From positions 1-61,491 of the forward strand of contig NZ_CAUUWA010000006.1 of NCBI RefSeq assembly GCF_963548695.1: DNA of 61,491 nt, given 5' to 3'. The position numbers were made by a program, and so were the translations under genes. The notes below the pieces were generated by a model, which was not told the DNA's origin, searched no databases, and was given only the letters and a program-made list of their open reading frames with translations. Shown here piece after piece: positions 34,284 through 42,933 of the stretch (the first letter of the stretch is position 1; each line of letters starts with the position of its first letter). Source of the DNA: an uncultured Fretibacterium sp. GTDB lineage: Bacteria > Synergistota > Synergistia > Synergistales > Aminobacteriaceae.

Positions 34284-34825
34284 CGGTCGGGCTCCCGCCG
34301 CGCGGACGGCCCCTCGGCGCCCAGGGGCCCGATGATCGCGGAGACCGTGAACAGGCGCTCCTGACCGGCCGGAAGCGCCCGGATCTCCGAGGAGAGAAAA
34401 TGGACGCCGCGCGCGGACAGCTCCCGCACCAGCTCCGTCAGCTCCTCCGCATAGAGCCGGTTCACCTCGATCGACTGGTTCCTGCCGTCGGGCGCGATCC
34501 GGTTCACCCGGCTGCCCAGCGACATGCGCTCGGAGACCTGGGTGAAGACGGTCGGCACGTCGACGGCCTCCGTCCCCGACCCCGCGTCGGGCGCCAGAGC
34601 CCGATACTCCTCGGCCAAGGCCACGAGGGTCCGATAGCGCCCCTCCTGGACGGCGAGGCTCGACGCCGACGCGGCCGTCCAATCCGCCGTCCACGAGACG
34701 GCCACCCACACGGCCAGCGCCAGGAGGACGAAGGCCACGAGCCGAACCGACCCGGCAACCTCGCCCCGGACGACCGAACGGACGGCGCCGAGCCCCACAT
34801 CGAAATTCCACGTCTTGAACGTCAT
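34280..34825 (-). CDS. GspM/PilO-like type II secretion protein
   Basis: A 181-residue bitopic protein: a short cytoplasmic start, one membrane helix (SVRLVAFVLLALAVWVAVSW, about residues 26-45), a helical linker (about 50-80), and a periplasmic ferredoxin-like C-terminal domain (YAEELTELVRELSARGVHFLS). This is the GspM layout, and it follows the gspL-like gene as expected. Its divergence makes the name partly contextual. Confidence 0.65.
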   Translation of the reverse strand: MTFKTWNFDVGLGAVRSVVRGEVAGSVRLVAFVLLALAVWVAVSWTADWTAASASSLAVQEGRYRTLVALAEEYRALAPDAGSGTEAVDVPTVFTQVSERMSLGSRVNRIAPDGRNQSIEVNRLYAEELTELVRELSARGVHFLSSEIRALPAGQERLFTVSAIIGPLGAEGPSARREPDR

Positions 34826-34890
34826 GCTTCCACCGCCGCTGCCATCTCGTTCATCCTATCCTTCATCATCGAACCCTCATCATCACGCCC

Positions 34891-36081
34891 TCACCATCGC
34901 ACCCTGAGGTCGAAGCGATACCCCAGGCCGGGGACGCTCTGCGTATTGTCCAGCTGCGACAGGGCCGACCGGCCCTCCCAGGCCTTGCGGAAGGTCAGCA
35001 CGGTGCTCATGTCCGGGGCCGAACCGGTGCAGTCCAAGCCCTCCGCATTATAGCGCAGCACGTCGAGGGTCACGTCCATGCTGGGGTTCTCCGAGAAGAC
35101 GGACCCGAGCTCCGCCAGAACGTCCTCCAGGCTCCGTCCCTCCGCGTCGTTCCCCCGCAGCTCGGCGATGCGGTCGCGCGCCAGCGTGACGGGGTTCGCG
35201 ATCCGGCCCGTCCGCTCGGCGTCGAACGCCTCCCGATACAGGGCCTCCGACCGCAGACGCGCCGCCTCGGCGCCGCCCCGGGCCTGGTACCACTTGAGAA
35301 CGCCCCCCGTCAGCACCAGCATGCCCAGAAGAAGGGCCCACCCGGCCACGCGGGTCAGGAGACGAACGGACCGCTCGAGCCCCACCGCCCCCTCCAGCGC
35401 CGTCCGGGACAGATTCACCGTCCCGATCCACGGATAGCGGGCCAGGCTCTCCCGGACGATCCCGCCCAGGGCCTCCAAGCTCACCGGGTCCGTCGCGTCC
35501 AGGACGAAGGAAGCGCCCCTCTCCAGCTCCTGGGCCCGGCAATAACGGTCGTACCAGGCGAACTCGGATTCCGCGCTTCCCGCGGACCGGGAACGCCAGC
35601 GGCAGAGGACAGGGCGCCCTTCGCTCCACAGCAGGGAGCAGAGGTTCTCCTCGTCCGCCCAGAGGGTCACGCCTGTTCCGCCGACCTGCGAGACGAGGGG
35701 CAGGGGCGCGGGCCAGACGAGCGTCGAAAGGCCGGCGGGCGGCTCCGGGAAATCGAGTTCTGCGGCCGAGGCATACCAGACCACCCCGGTGCTGCTGCGG
35801 GGCGCCCGCTCCAGCACCGTCGGAAAGAGCTCCATACCGCCCGCCGGGGCGCAGGACAAAAAGGGCAGGGTCTGGAGCCGCAGCGCTTCCCGGACCCGCG
35901 CCACGCTCCCAAACGGAAACGAGAAGGGCGAGACGGAGAGCGAGCGCATCGGGACGAGGACCGCGGCCCGCCGGACGCGGCGGGACGGGGGCACGGCGGA
36001 GACGCGCCGCAGCGCACCGCCCGCCACGCGATGGAGGTCGATGTTCTCGAAATCGGAGTTCCCCTTCAGAATCACGTTCAT
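34891..36081 (-). CDS. gspL: GspL-like type II secretion protein
   Basis: The 396-residue protein has a cytoplasmic actin-like N-terminal region (about residues 1-240), one membrane helix (LLTRVAGWALLLGMLVLTGGVLKW, about 250-272), then a periplasmic helix and a small C-terminal domain with repeated short strands. This is the GspL plan, in which the cytoplasmic part recruits GspE. The ATG at 36081 overlaps the gspK stop (ATGA). Similarity is by topology and order rather than strong motifs. Confidence 0.7.
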   Translation of the reverse strand: MNVILKGNSDFENIDLHRVAGGALRRVSAVPPSRRVRRAAVLVPMRSLSVSPFSFPFGSVARVREALRLQTLPFLSCAPAGGMELFPTVLERAPRSSTGVVWYASAAELDFPEPPAGLSTLVWPAPLPLVSQVGGTGVTLWADEENLCSLLWSEGRPVLCRWRSRSAGSAESEFAWYDRYCRAQELERGASFVLDATDPVSLEALGGIVRESLARYPWIGTVNLSRTALEGAVGLERSVRLLTRVAGWALLLGMLVLTGGVLKWYQARGGAEAARLRSEALYREAFDAERTGRIANPVTLARDRIAELRGNDAEGRSLEDVLAELGSVFSENPSMDVTLDVLRYNAEGLDCTGSAPDMSTVLTFRKAWEGRSALSQLDNTQSVPGLGYRFDLRVRW

Positions 36082-37076
36082 AACTCCTCCCAACGGACGA
36101 TTCTTTCGTCCGACCTGTCGAAGACGATGTCGAAGGCCGTCCCTCCCGCGGACTCCTCCAGGAACTCGATATGGAGCGAGAAATAGCGGCTCTTGCAGCC
36201 CGCGACGTTGGTCAGCATCGTGGAGACCTTCGGAGAGAAGCCCGGGATCTTCTGCAGGTCGTTCAGGCTCCTGATGACGTTCCGCCTCCGGTACTCCACC
36301 ACCCGACCCGCCAGCCCCCCATCCAGTCCGGGCAGGAGCTCCAGGACCCGTTGCGGCGCGACGTTCAGGTTGACCTTGCCCCCGCTCCAGACCGTGCAGA
36401 AGTCGGCCAGACCCGGACGCCCGGGGGCTCCGCCAAGGAGCTCGGGGGTCACCTCCTCCAACAGCAGGAACTCCGAGATGTCGAGCGGCGGGCGGTTGAT
36501 GAAGCTCCCGCGCTCCGCACCGCCGACCCGGGCCTTGTCGTTCGCGTCCATGAAGTCCAGCGCGACAACAGCCAGCTCCCGGCGCCCCATCTTCTGCCAG
36601 AGGTCCTCCCAGGGACGCTTCATCTCGCCCCGGACGGTGTTCTTGTCCGGCAGGAAGAGGCTGCGGACGGGGATCTTGTCGTCGAGCGGCAACACCCGAA
36701 CCGCCCAGAGCCCCATGTTGTCCGCGGGCAGGAGAAACGGCTTGTACCACTCCTGGAGCGGGCTGTCCGCGTCGGTCTCCTTGGACAGCTTGGAGACCGC
36801 GCCGATCACGGAGGCCGTAAGCACCTGCGCCATACTGCGGTTCGTCAGCGCAACGCGCTCCCGGAGGGCGCTGCGGACCTGGAGACGGACGAACCACGCG
36901 AAGGCCGAAGCGCACGAGATGAGCAGGACCCCCAACATCAGCACCGAGATCAGCACAAACCCCCGCCTGCGCGGCCCGACAAGCCCCGACAGGACCTCAG
37001 GGCTCCGCCCCGAACCCTGCCAAGGGCCCCGCCCCTGAACCCCGCCCAGGGAGCAAGCTCCCTGGGAACCCTTCAT
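36078..37076 (-). CDS. gspK: GspK-like minor pseudopilin
   Basis: A prepilin-like N-terminus (PRRRGFVLISVLMLGVLLISC) is followed by a long globular domain containing helix-hairpin-helix-like segments (INRPPLDISEFLLLEEV; VNLNVAPQRVLELLPGL; NDLQKIPGFSPK), the hallmark of GspK, which caps the pseudopilus. The start is uncertain: the ATG at 37076 lies 40 codons before the membrane helix with no good ribosome binding site, and the open frame continues up to an ATG at 37226 that overlaps the gspJ end. The extra codons are made of a palindrome array that seems to have inserted between the start and the leader. Confidence 0.75.
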   Translation of the reverse strand: MKGSQGACSLGGVQGRGPWQGSGRSPEVLSGLVGPRRRGFVLISVLMLGVLLISCASAFAWFVRLQVRSALRERVALTNRSMAQVLTASVIGAVSKLSKETDADSPLQEWYKPFLLPADNMGLWAVRVLPLDDKIPVRSLFLPDKNTVRGEMKRPWEDLWQKMGRRELAVVALDFMDANDKARVGGAERGSFINRPPLDISEFLLLEEVTPELLGGAPGRPGLADFCTVWSGGKVNLNVAPQRVLELLPGLDGGLAGRVVEYRRRNVIRSLNDLQKIPGFSPKVSTMLTNVAGCKSRYFSLHIEFLEESAGGTAFDIVFDRSDERIVRWEEL

Positions 37077-37190
37077 ACCGTTCCCGCGGGGGGGCGTTGC
37101 CCCCCCGCGGGAACGGTCAAGGGGGGCGCCGGGGGACTTGTTCCCCGGCCGAGGGGTTTGGGGGGCAGCGCCCCCCGATAGGGCTTCAGA
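36990..37190. repeat. block of GC-rich palindromes at the 5' end of gspK
   Basis: Several inverted repeats in a row: CCCAGGGAGC-AA-GCTCCCTGGG (37045-37066), a perfect 19-base-arm palindrome with loop GTT (37077-37117), GGGGGAC..GTTCCCC near 37126-37145, and GGGGGGC-AGC-GCCCCCC (37160-37176). The reading frame of gspK stays open across the block. The core matches the palindromes at 20003 and 27435. Confidence 0.75.
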
Positions 37191-37206
37191 GCAAAGCCTT
37201 AAGGTC

Positions 37207-37806
37207 TTACGGGTACACGAAGACATGTTCGAGCCGCTCCTCGTCCTTGTCCTTGCCCCTGGCGAGGGTCACGACCAGCCCCGCGGGGAGCCCGCCCTCG
37301 TACTCCTTTTCCCGCTCCGACCCCGCGACCGCCTCCACACCGAAGGCCGTCACGCCGGGCAGGACCAGCTGCCCCGTCTCGCCCCGCAGCTTGGCGGCAT
37401 CGATCTTGGCGATGTCCTTCCCCGGCAGCAGCCAGCGGTAGAGGCCGGACGGGGTATCCCCACGCATCGGCCCGCCGCGGTCGATCCTGTAGACCAGGCA
37501 GCCCGCCGGGAGGTTCTGCTTTGCCGGCGCGGTGCTCGCCACAAGAAGCACGTCGTCCTCCGCGCCCCCGAGGGCGCGGTGATCCTCTACCTTCACCGCA
37601 ATGGGCGCCAGCCGCAGGGCGGCCGCGGCGTCCTTCCCGATGAAGGCGAGCGTACGCTCAAGCGCCCCGGCGTCGGAGTAGTCGGCCTGCGTCTCGACGA
37701 CGCGCCGAACCGTGAACACCACCGGGGCCAGGGCCAGCGTCGTCACCATTCCAGCAAGCAGGACGACGACGAGGATCTCGATGAGCGTGAAGCCCCTCCG
37801 CCTCAA
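37207..37806 (-). CDS. gspJ: GspJ-like minor pseudopilin
   Basis: A product of about 199 residues with prepilin leader RRRGFTLIEILVVVLLAGMVTTLALAP and a long beta-rich C-terminal domain (LYRWLLPGKDI, GLVVTLARGKDKDEERLEHVF), the size and layout of GspJ. The TTG at 37806 has GGAGG 9 bases upstream and gives the usual short basic leader; a TTG at 37815 is too close to that site. It lies 15 bases after the ligase-like gene. Confidence 0.75.
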   Translation of the reverse strand: MRRRGFTLIEILVVVLLAGMVTTLALAPVVFTVRRVVETQADYSDAGALERTLAFIGKDAAAALRLAPIAVKVEDHRALGGAEDDVLLVASTAPAKQNLPAGCLVYRIDRGGPMRGDTPSGLYRWLLPGKDIAKIDAAKLRGETGQLVLPGVTAFGVEAVAGSEREKEYEGGLPAGLVVTLARGKDKDEERLEHVFVYP

Positions 37807-37821
37807 AATTTTCAACCTCCG

Positions 37822-39828
37822 CTAGCGGGAGATGGGTTCCTCGTCCGACAGGGCCGGGGCCTCCGGGGCCCCGGATTCGGGGGACGCCTCGGGCTCCTCC
37901 GGCGAGGCGACGTGCATGCCGCCCGAACCCTGGATGGGAACCATCAGCACCGCATCCACGGGATTGCCCTGGCTGTCCTGCACCCCCTTACGCGTCTCCA
38001 GGCGATAGGTCCCGGGCTTGAGGTAGCTGACCAGCTCCTTCAAGGGCTCGACTTGCTGGAATTGCTGCGCCCATTGCAGCAGTGTGCTCATGTCCTCGGA
38101 GTGGGGCTCCCTCAGGAAGTGCTGCCACAACAGGCGGAATCCCTGGGCCATCGCCTGGATGTCGTTCGTCTGCTCCCCCACCTGGTAGTAATGGTAGCCC
38201 AGGTTCTTCAAGGCATCCTCACGCACTATCGGGTGCCGTGCCGCACGCTCCAACAGGCCGCGCTGCCCCGTCGCGGACCGGGTGGAGAGCGCCTGACGCA
38301 GCAGAAGGTTTCCCTCGATGCCGCTCCCCAGGTAGATCAGCCCCACCAGGGCGACGGCCACGAAGGATACGCCGATCAGCTTCGTGAAGCCGGTGGAGAA
38401 GGACGCCCTCCAGCCCAGACGCCCCTTCAGGACCTCCCGATTGGTGACAGCGAAGGCTAAAGCCAGCCACAGGGTGTTCTCGATCCGGTGGAACGGCCGC
38501 GTCCAGAGCGCGTTGAACAGGATCAGGGCCACGAGCGCACAGCCCCAGATGACCTCCGGAGCAAGGGAGTCCCTGCGGAACACCTTGCCGAAGAAGGCGA
38601 AGAACCACAGTCCGAACATCAGGAGCAGCAGGACGCCTCCTGCGACGCCCGCCTCGCAGAACCACTGCAGGAACTCGTTGTGGGCCCAGTGCGTGTACTG
38701 CCAGGGGTAGTCGTGGGTCTTGAACGCCTCACGCTGGGCTTTGAGGTAGTGCCACTTGAACTGCCCCACCCCGACGCCCTGGGGGTGCATCGTGAACATC
38801 GTCCAGGAGGTCGTCCAGATCCCGCTTCGCCCCCCGACCGTCCCGGCGTCCTGAACCATGTCCACCGTCTTGGCCACCAGCTCAACGGCCCGTTCCCGGT
38901 TCACGAGCATCGCGCCCCCGAGGACCGCGGCGAAGAGCAGGACCACCGCCCCCAGACGCCTGGCGTAATCCCTGCCGAAGTGGACCAGGACGACCAGCCC
39001 CAGAACGGACAGCCCTACGAACAGGGAGAGGATCCCCGACCGGCTGGTGCTGTTCCAGAGTCCCCAGATGTTCACCGCCATCAGCAGAAGGTTGAGGGCG
39101 GTCACGACGGGGTGCCGCCGTTTTCCGTCCGGCGTCGACGCGTAGGCGATGTAGAGGTAGACCGAGCTCATGACGCAGATCGCCATCCACAGCCCGAACA
39201 TGTTCTGCTGGGCGGTATTGCCGATGTAGTTGTAGGGCGTCGGCAGGATCAGGGAGCCGAGGCCGGACAGGCTGCCGAGGACCGGGATGTCCTTCAGGAA
39301 AGCCAGGTCGTTGAGGTTCCGGATCTGGAGCTCCGCGAACAGGACGTTGAGCGCCGCATTGATGTTGGCCAGCCAGAGGAGCGGCCGTATCGCCCAGTTG
39401 GGGAAGGAGACCGTCGAGAGGACGTAGAAGGCCCATACCGCCGCAAAGCAGATCAGCTCGTGCACGAGCGTCGTGAAGGAGGAGATGCGGACCCATACGG
39501 GCTGCGCGACGCAGTAGAGCAGGAGCAGAGCCCAAAGCGCGCCGAAGAGGTCAACCTCGAAGCGGATCCGGCCCGATCCGTACAGGACCAGCCGCGCCCC
39601 CGCGACGAGGAGCCCAATGGCGATGGGGACGCCCGTGACCGTCCACTTCATGATGTGCAGGGTGTCGTAAAAGGACACGCCGGAGTAGACCAGGTTCGGG
39701 AGCGCCAGAGCGGCAAACCACAGGGTGACCAGCAGCGCCGGGGGCACGAGGGGCACGGGCGCGTTCAATGCAGCGCCGGCAGTTCTTCCGGAGACTAGTT
39801 TTAAGCGGGGCTTCGACAAACAAAACAC
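37822..39828 (-). CDS. O-antigen ligase / Wzy-like polytopic membrane protein
   Basis: The 668-residue protein has about 10-12 membrane helices (residues 30-470) and the Wzy_C/O-antigen-ligase signature in the large periplasmic loop near residues 335-400 (GRSGIWTTSWTMFTMHPQGVGVGQF ... YTHWAHNEFLQWFCEAG), where Arg, His and Glu are the usual key residues. A soluble C-terminal extension (about 480-668) includes TPR-like helices and a Pro/Glu-rich tail. The family covers WaaL-type ligases, polymerases, and oligosaccharyltransferases that glycosylate pilins. Its place at the head of the pseudopilin operon makes pilin or secreted-protein glycosylation a reasonable inference. The start (GTG 39828) is uncertain. 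Confidence 0.8.
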   Translation of the reverse strand: MFCLSKPRLKLVSGRTAGAALNAPVPLVPPALLVTLWFAALALPNLVYSGVSFYDTLHIMKWTVTGVPIAIGLLVAGARLVLYGSGRIRFEVDLFGALWALLLLYCVAQPVWVRISSFTTLVHELICFAAVWAFYVLSTVSFPNWAIRPLLWLANINAALNVLFAELQIRNLNDLAFLKDIPVLGSLSGLGSLILPTPYNYIGNTAQQNMFGLWMAICVMSSVYLYIAYASTPDGKRRHPVVTALNLLLMAVNIWGLWNSTSRSGILSLFVGLSVLGLVVLVHFGRDYARRLGAVVLLFAAVLGGAMLVNRERAVELVAKTVDMVQDAGTVGGRSGIWTTSWTMFTMHPQGVGVGQFKWHYLKAQREAFKTHDYPWQYTHWAHNEFLQWFCEAGVAGGVLLLLMFGLWFFAFFGKVFRRDSLAPEVIWGCALVALILFNALWTRPFHRIENTLWLALAFAVTNREVLKGRLGWRASFSTGFTKLIGVSFVAVALVGLIYLGSGIEGNLLLRQALSTRSATGQRGLLERAARHPIVREDALKNLGYHYYQVGEQTNDIQAMAQGFRLLWQHFLREPHSEDMSTLLQWAQQFQQVEPLKELVSYLKPGTYRLETRKGVQDSQGNPVDAVLMVPIQGSGGMHVASPEEPEASPESGAPEAPALSDEEPISR

Positions 39829-40076
39829 AACCTTTCAACCGTCCTGGGTCAAGGTTTTTTCAAAAAACACAACATCCTCTGTCCACAGAGTCTCTTTTAT
39901 GTTAGGACAAACGGGCAAAAGCGCCATAGGCCAACCTGACTTAAACATCCTCAGGATTTTATCGTATTTCAGCCTCGAGCGCCACGCAGTTTCGCGCATT
40001 TGCGGCGACAAGAAGCACAGCGACGCGCTTTTTGCTGTTATACTGGTACAGGGAGGAGTAGGGAGGCTGATGTGTA
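39829..40076. promoter_or_regulatory. divergent spacer upstream of the ATPase-nuclease cassette
   Basis: A low-GC spacer between two divergent genes. A candidate extended -10 (TGTTATACT, 40036-40044) reads toward the ATPase gene, with GGGAGG at 40061-40066 as its ribosome binding site. I see no good -35 partner and no coding frame. Confidence 0.4.
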
Positions 40077-41135
40077 ATGCCGTTACGGAAACTTTTTTTG
40101 AAAGATTTTACTGCCTTTGACGAGCTGGAGTTGGAGTTCTCTCCTGGACTCAACATTTTCATCGGTCTCAACGGCACGGGCAAGACACACGTAATGAAGG
40201 TCCTCTATAGTGCGTGCAGGACGGTGGACAGGAAGGTCTCGTTTCCCCAAAAACTCGTCAGCTGTTTTGGTACAGAAGCACACAAGATTTCGCGTCTGGT
40301 TAGGAGAAGCCGCGGCAACAACGCCGCAAGGGTCTCCGTGGAAGCAGGAGGCCGCGAACAACAGCGTACTAAAGAGAAGCTCTCTTGCACTTTCAACCGT
40401 AAAACCAGGCACTTGGACGCTGAGGTAACGGGGAGAGACGGTTGGGAACGACAGTCTTCCAAGAAAAATGGCATCAAAAACAGCATTTTTATCCCTGCCA
40501 AGGAAATTCTTGCCAACGCCTATAACCTTGGTGCTGCCGTGGAACGGGGCAATGTCTCCTTCGATGATACCTACCTTGATATCATCAACGCCGCCAAGAT
40601 AGACCTCGGCACCCCTGTCGTCATGGATGGAAGCCAGAGCAACAGTCTTGATGAAAGCCATATCAAGAGCCTCGAAAAAATCATTGGGGGAAAGACGCTT
40701 TTTGACAACGGACGTGATGAATTTTATTTAAAGAAAGGGTATTCAAAGCTTGAATTTAACCTTGTTGCCGAAGGAGTCCGCAAGGTTGCCCTGTTGTGGC
40801 TGCTTGTTAAAAACGGCGCACTTCCGCCAGGGGCCATTCTCTTTTGGGATGAGCCCGACGCCAACATCAACCCAACCCACATTCCCGCCCTGGTGGACTT
40901 CCTTATTGCCCTTCAGCACAGTGGCGTACAGATCTTTATCGCCACACATGATTACATCCTTGCAAAGTATTTTGAGCTCCGGGCCATGGAGCCTATCGCC
41001 TTCTTTTCCTTTTACGATGAGAAGGGAACCATAAATTGTGAGAAGAAGGATAGTTTTAAAGGGCTGAAACATAACACGATCATGCATGCCTGGGAAATGT
41101 TGCTGGACGAGGTGTACAGGGACAGGATGGAATGA
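40077..41135 (+). CDS. ABC-type ATPase of a two-gene cassette
   Basis: The 352-residue protein is a soluble ABC/SMC-like ATPase of the AAA_15/AAA_21/OLD kind: MPLRKLFLKDFTAFDELELEF at the N-terminus, Walker A GLNGTGKTHVMK near residue 29, a signature-like AEGVRKVALLWLL near 221, Walker B AILFWDEPDANINP near 245, and the switch histidine in IATHD near 280. There is no TOPRIM domain and no long coiled-coil insert. Its stop overlaps the start of a small nuclease-like gene (ATGA), so they form a coupled pair. Base composition is lower in GC than in the gsp operon. ATPase-effector pairs of this kind are common among phage defence systems; that function is inferred. Confidence 0.85.
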   Translation: MPLRKLFLKDFTAFDELELEFSPGLNIFIGLNGTGKTHVMKVLYSACRTVDRKVSFPQKLVSCFGTEAHKISRLVRRSRGNNAARVSVEAGGREQQRTKEKLSCTFNRKTRHLDAEVTGRDGWERQSSKKNGIKNSIFIPAKEILANAYNLGAAVERGNVSFDDTYLDIINAAKIDLGTPVVMDGSQSNSLDESHIKSLEKIIGGKTLFDNGRDEFYLKKGYSKLEFNLVAEGVRKVALLWLLVKNGALPPGAILFWDEPDANINPTHIPALVDFLIALQHSGVQIFIATHDYILAKYFELRAMEPIAFFSFYDEKGTINCEKKDSFKGLKHNTIMHAWEMLLDEVYRDRME

Positions 41136-41662
41136 CGATGGCAACGCGGGTCTACCAGGACGAAAACCACAAGTATCAATTCGATTTTTCAGCCGCTCTA
41201 TGGGCCACAGGTGTGCTGCATGAAAAATATAAGACTGTTGGAAACAGATTGTACGACGTTGATTTTCTGGTGGAAACAAAAAAAGAAATTTTCCTGATTG
41301 AATATAAAAACGCCAACATTCCGGGGGCTGCGAAGCCGGAGGCTTTCGATCCCATGGAGCAGGGGAGATTGAAAAAAATTGCCTTCAAATATCATGACAG
41401 TTGGATATACCTGAAGGCCGCGGGCAAGGATAGCAAACCTTTGACATACGTTTATATCCTTGAGTATCCTCATGGGGATACTGTGACAAGAAAAGGCATA
41501 AGAAACAAATTGAAAGAGCTTTTTCCTATTGGCCTTCATTCTCTTTCGGAGGTCAACCCTCCAAAGGTTCAAGCCATTGAAGTCCTTTCTATTGACGAGT
41601 GGAACCGCCATAAAAATACGGAAGCTTCCCCATCACCCCCATTTAAAATAGCCGGAGCATAA
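41132..41662 (+). CDS. small PD-(D/E)XK-like protein, partner of the ATPase
   Basis: The 176-residue protein has no membrane segment or signal peptide. Residues about 36-58 read VGNRLYDVDFLVETKKEIFLIEYK: an Asp in one strand (DVDF) followed by Glu-Tyr-Lys in the next, the spacing of a PD-(D/E)XK nuclease core. The preceding region (DENHKYQFDFSAALWATGVLHEKY) could be the first helix. I do not recognise a named family. It overlaps the ATPase gene by 4 bases, so an ATP-gated nuclease effector is the most economical reading. Codon use is AT-rich like its partner. Confidence 0.7.
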   Translation: MTMATRVYQDENHKYQFDFSAALWATGVLHEKYKTVGNRLYDVDFLVETKKEIFLIEYKNANIPGAAKPEAFDPMEQGRLKKIAFKYHDSWIYLKAAGKDSKPLTYVYILEYPHGDTVTRKGIRNKLKELFPIGLHSLSEVNPPKVQAIEVLSIDEWNRHKNTEASPSPPFKIAGA

Positions 41663-41706
41663 AGATAAACGCTCTTAGTAGCAGTCTTCAAGCAAATAGC
41701 CCTATT

Positions 41707-42312
41707 TCACAGGTCCTCCGTCCGGAAGGCGGAGTATCCTTCGTAGTGATAGCTGTGATCGATGCTCCGCATACAGACCGCGCGGTCGTCGATTTTGTCC
41801 GTCAACGCCCTCTTCAGCAGATGCTTGATCTCTATGTCCCTGACAGGGCTGCGCTCCATCGCCAGCAGGTAGTCCTCCTTGTCGACCCTGCTCCAATCGA
41901 CGACTACGCCCAACTCTTTTCTGAAGATCAGGTCCAGCCAGATGCGCGTACTTCTGCCGTTGCCCTCCCTGAAAGGATGCGCAACGTTCATCTCGACGTA
42001 CTTCTCGACGATCTCGTCGAAGGTGGACTGAGGCATCCTGTCGATGGTCCGCAGCGCAGCCTCGAGATACATCAACGGGACAAAGCGGAAATTGCCCTTC
42101 GCGATGTTGACCCGACGCATCCTACCCGCAAAATCATAGATTTCATCGAACAGACGGCGATGAATCTCCGCGAGCGCGGCATAGGTACCCGTCTCCAACG
42201 AGTCCAGGCAACCGCTCTCGAACAGCTCAAGGGCTTTTTTTTTGCTGAGCCTCTCCTCCTCCCTCGCGAGCTCGGAGGGGTCCGTCATCCCTAATTTGTT
42301 CTCCAATACCAT
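41707..42312 (-). CDS. Fic domain protein
   Basis: The 201-residue protein has the Fic active site HPFREGNGRSTR near residues 118-129, which transfers AMP or a related group from a nucleotide to target proteins. The helical Fic core around it is complete (GTYAALAEIHRRLFDEIYDFAGRMR). I do not see the inhibitory (S/T)xxxE(G/N) motif placed clearly at either end, so regulation is open. The ATG at 42312 follows GGAGGGGGA; an ATG at 42336 would add eight residues. It lies directly downstream of a ctsR-like gene on the same strand. Confidence 0.87.
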   Translation of the reverse strand: MVLENKLGMTDPSELAREEERLSKKKALELFESGCLDSLETGTYAALAEIHRRLFDEIYDFAGRMRRVNIAKGNFRFVPLMYLEAALRTIDRMPQSTFDEIVEKYVEMNVAHPFREGNGRSTRIWLDLIFRKELGVVVDWSRVDKEDYLLAMERSPVRDIEIKHLLKRALTDKIDDRAVCMRSIDHSYHYEGYSAFRTEDL

Positions 42313-42346
42313 GATGTCCGTCCCCCTCCCCGACATAGATACCAGA

Positions 42347-42829
42347 TTAAGCCAGCATCAGGCTGCGCAGCATCTTTTTTAGCATATTTGCCTGAATGAC
42401 GCTGCGCTTGTGGGGGGAGAGGTCGAACTCGTTCCGCCCCATCTCCTCCTCGTGCCTCAGGGCGACCTCGATGATGAGACGCTCCCGCGCCGAGAGCAGC
42501 CCGCGCTCCTGAAGGGCCAGGAGCAACTTCCGGCACTCCTGCTCGGTGATGGAGTCCCCGACGATCGCGTCGATATGGCTGAGCCGGTCCTCGGGGGCCT
42601 CGAAAGCGACGCGCAGGATGCGGATGTACCCGTGCCCGCCCCTCTGGCTCTCGACCAAAAAGCCCCGCTCCGGCGTGAAACGGCTGCGGAGGACGTAATT
42701 GATCTGGCTGGGCACGCAGCCGAACGTCTCGGCCAGCTCCTTGCGCCTCAGGGAAACGATGGACTCGTCCCCCTCGGACTCGAAGAGCTCGTGAATGTAC
42801 TTTTCGATGGTTCGGGTCAGATTGGACAA
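42347..42829 (-). CDS. ctsR: CtsR-like transcriptional repressor
   Basis: CtsR represses clp and related stress genes in Gram-positive bacteria through a winged helix. This product (160 residues from the TTG at 42829, with GGGAG upstream) reads LTRTIEKYIHELFESEGDESIVSLRRKELAETFGCVPSQINYVLRSRF and then the wing ERGFLVESQRGGHGYIRI, all characteristic of CtsR. The C-terminal half is a four-helix dimer domain. The common partners mcsA, mcsB and clpC are not adjacent; instead it sits before fic. An ORF start at 42949 would add an AT-rich, unconserved leader. Confidence 0.87.
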   Translation of the reverse strand: MSNLTRTIEKYIHELFESEGDESIVSLRRKELAETFGCVPSQINYVLRSRFTPERGFLVESQRGGHGYIRILRVAFEAPEDRLSHIDAIVGDSITEQECRKLLLALQERGLLSARERLIIEVALRHEEEMGRNEFDLSPHKRSVIQANMLKKMLRSLMLA

Positions 42830-42933
42830 AACGCGCTCCCTGCTTTCCGAATGTGTTGGCTTCCAAGATATATTAAACACGATATGTTGAACGAAACGAC
42901 ACGGTCCTCGCGTCCCTTTTATTTTATCTTTAA

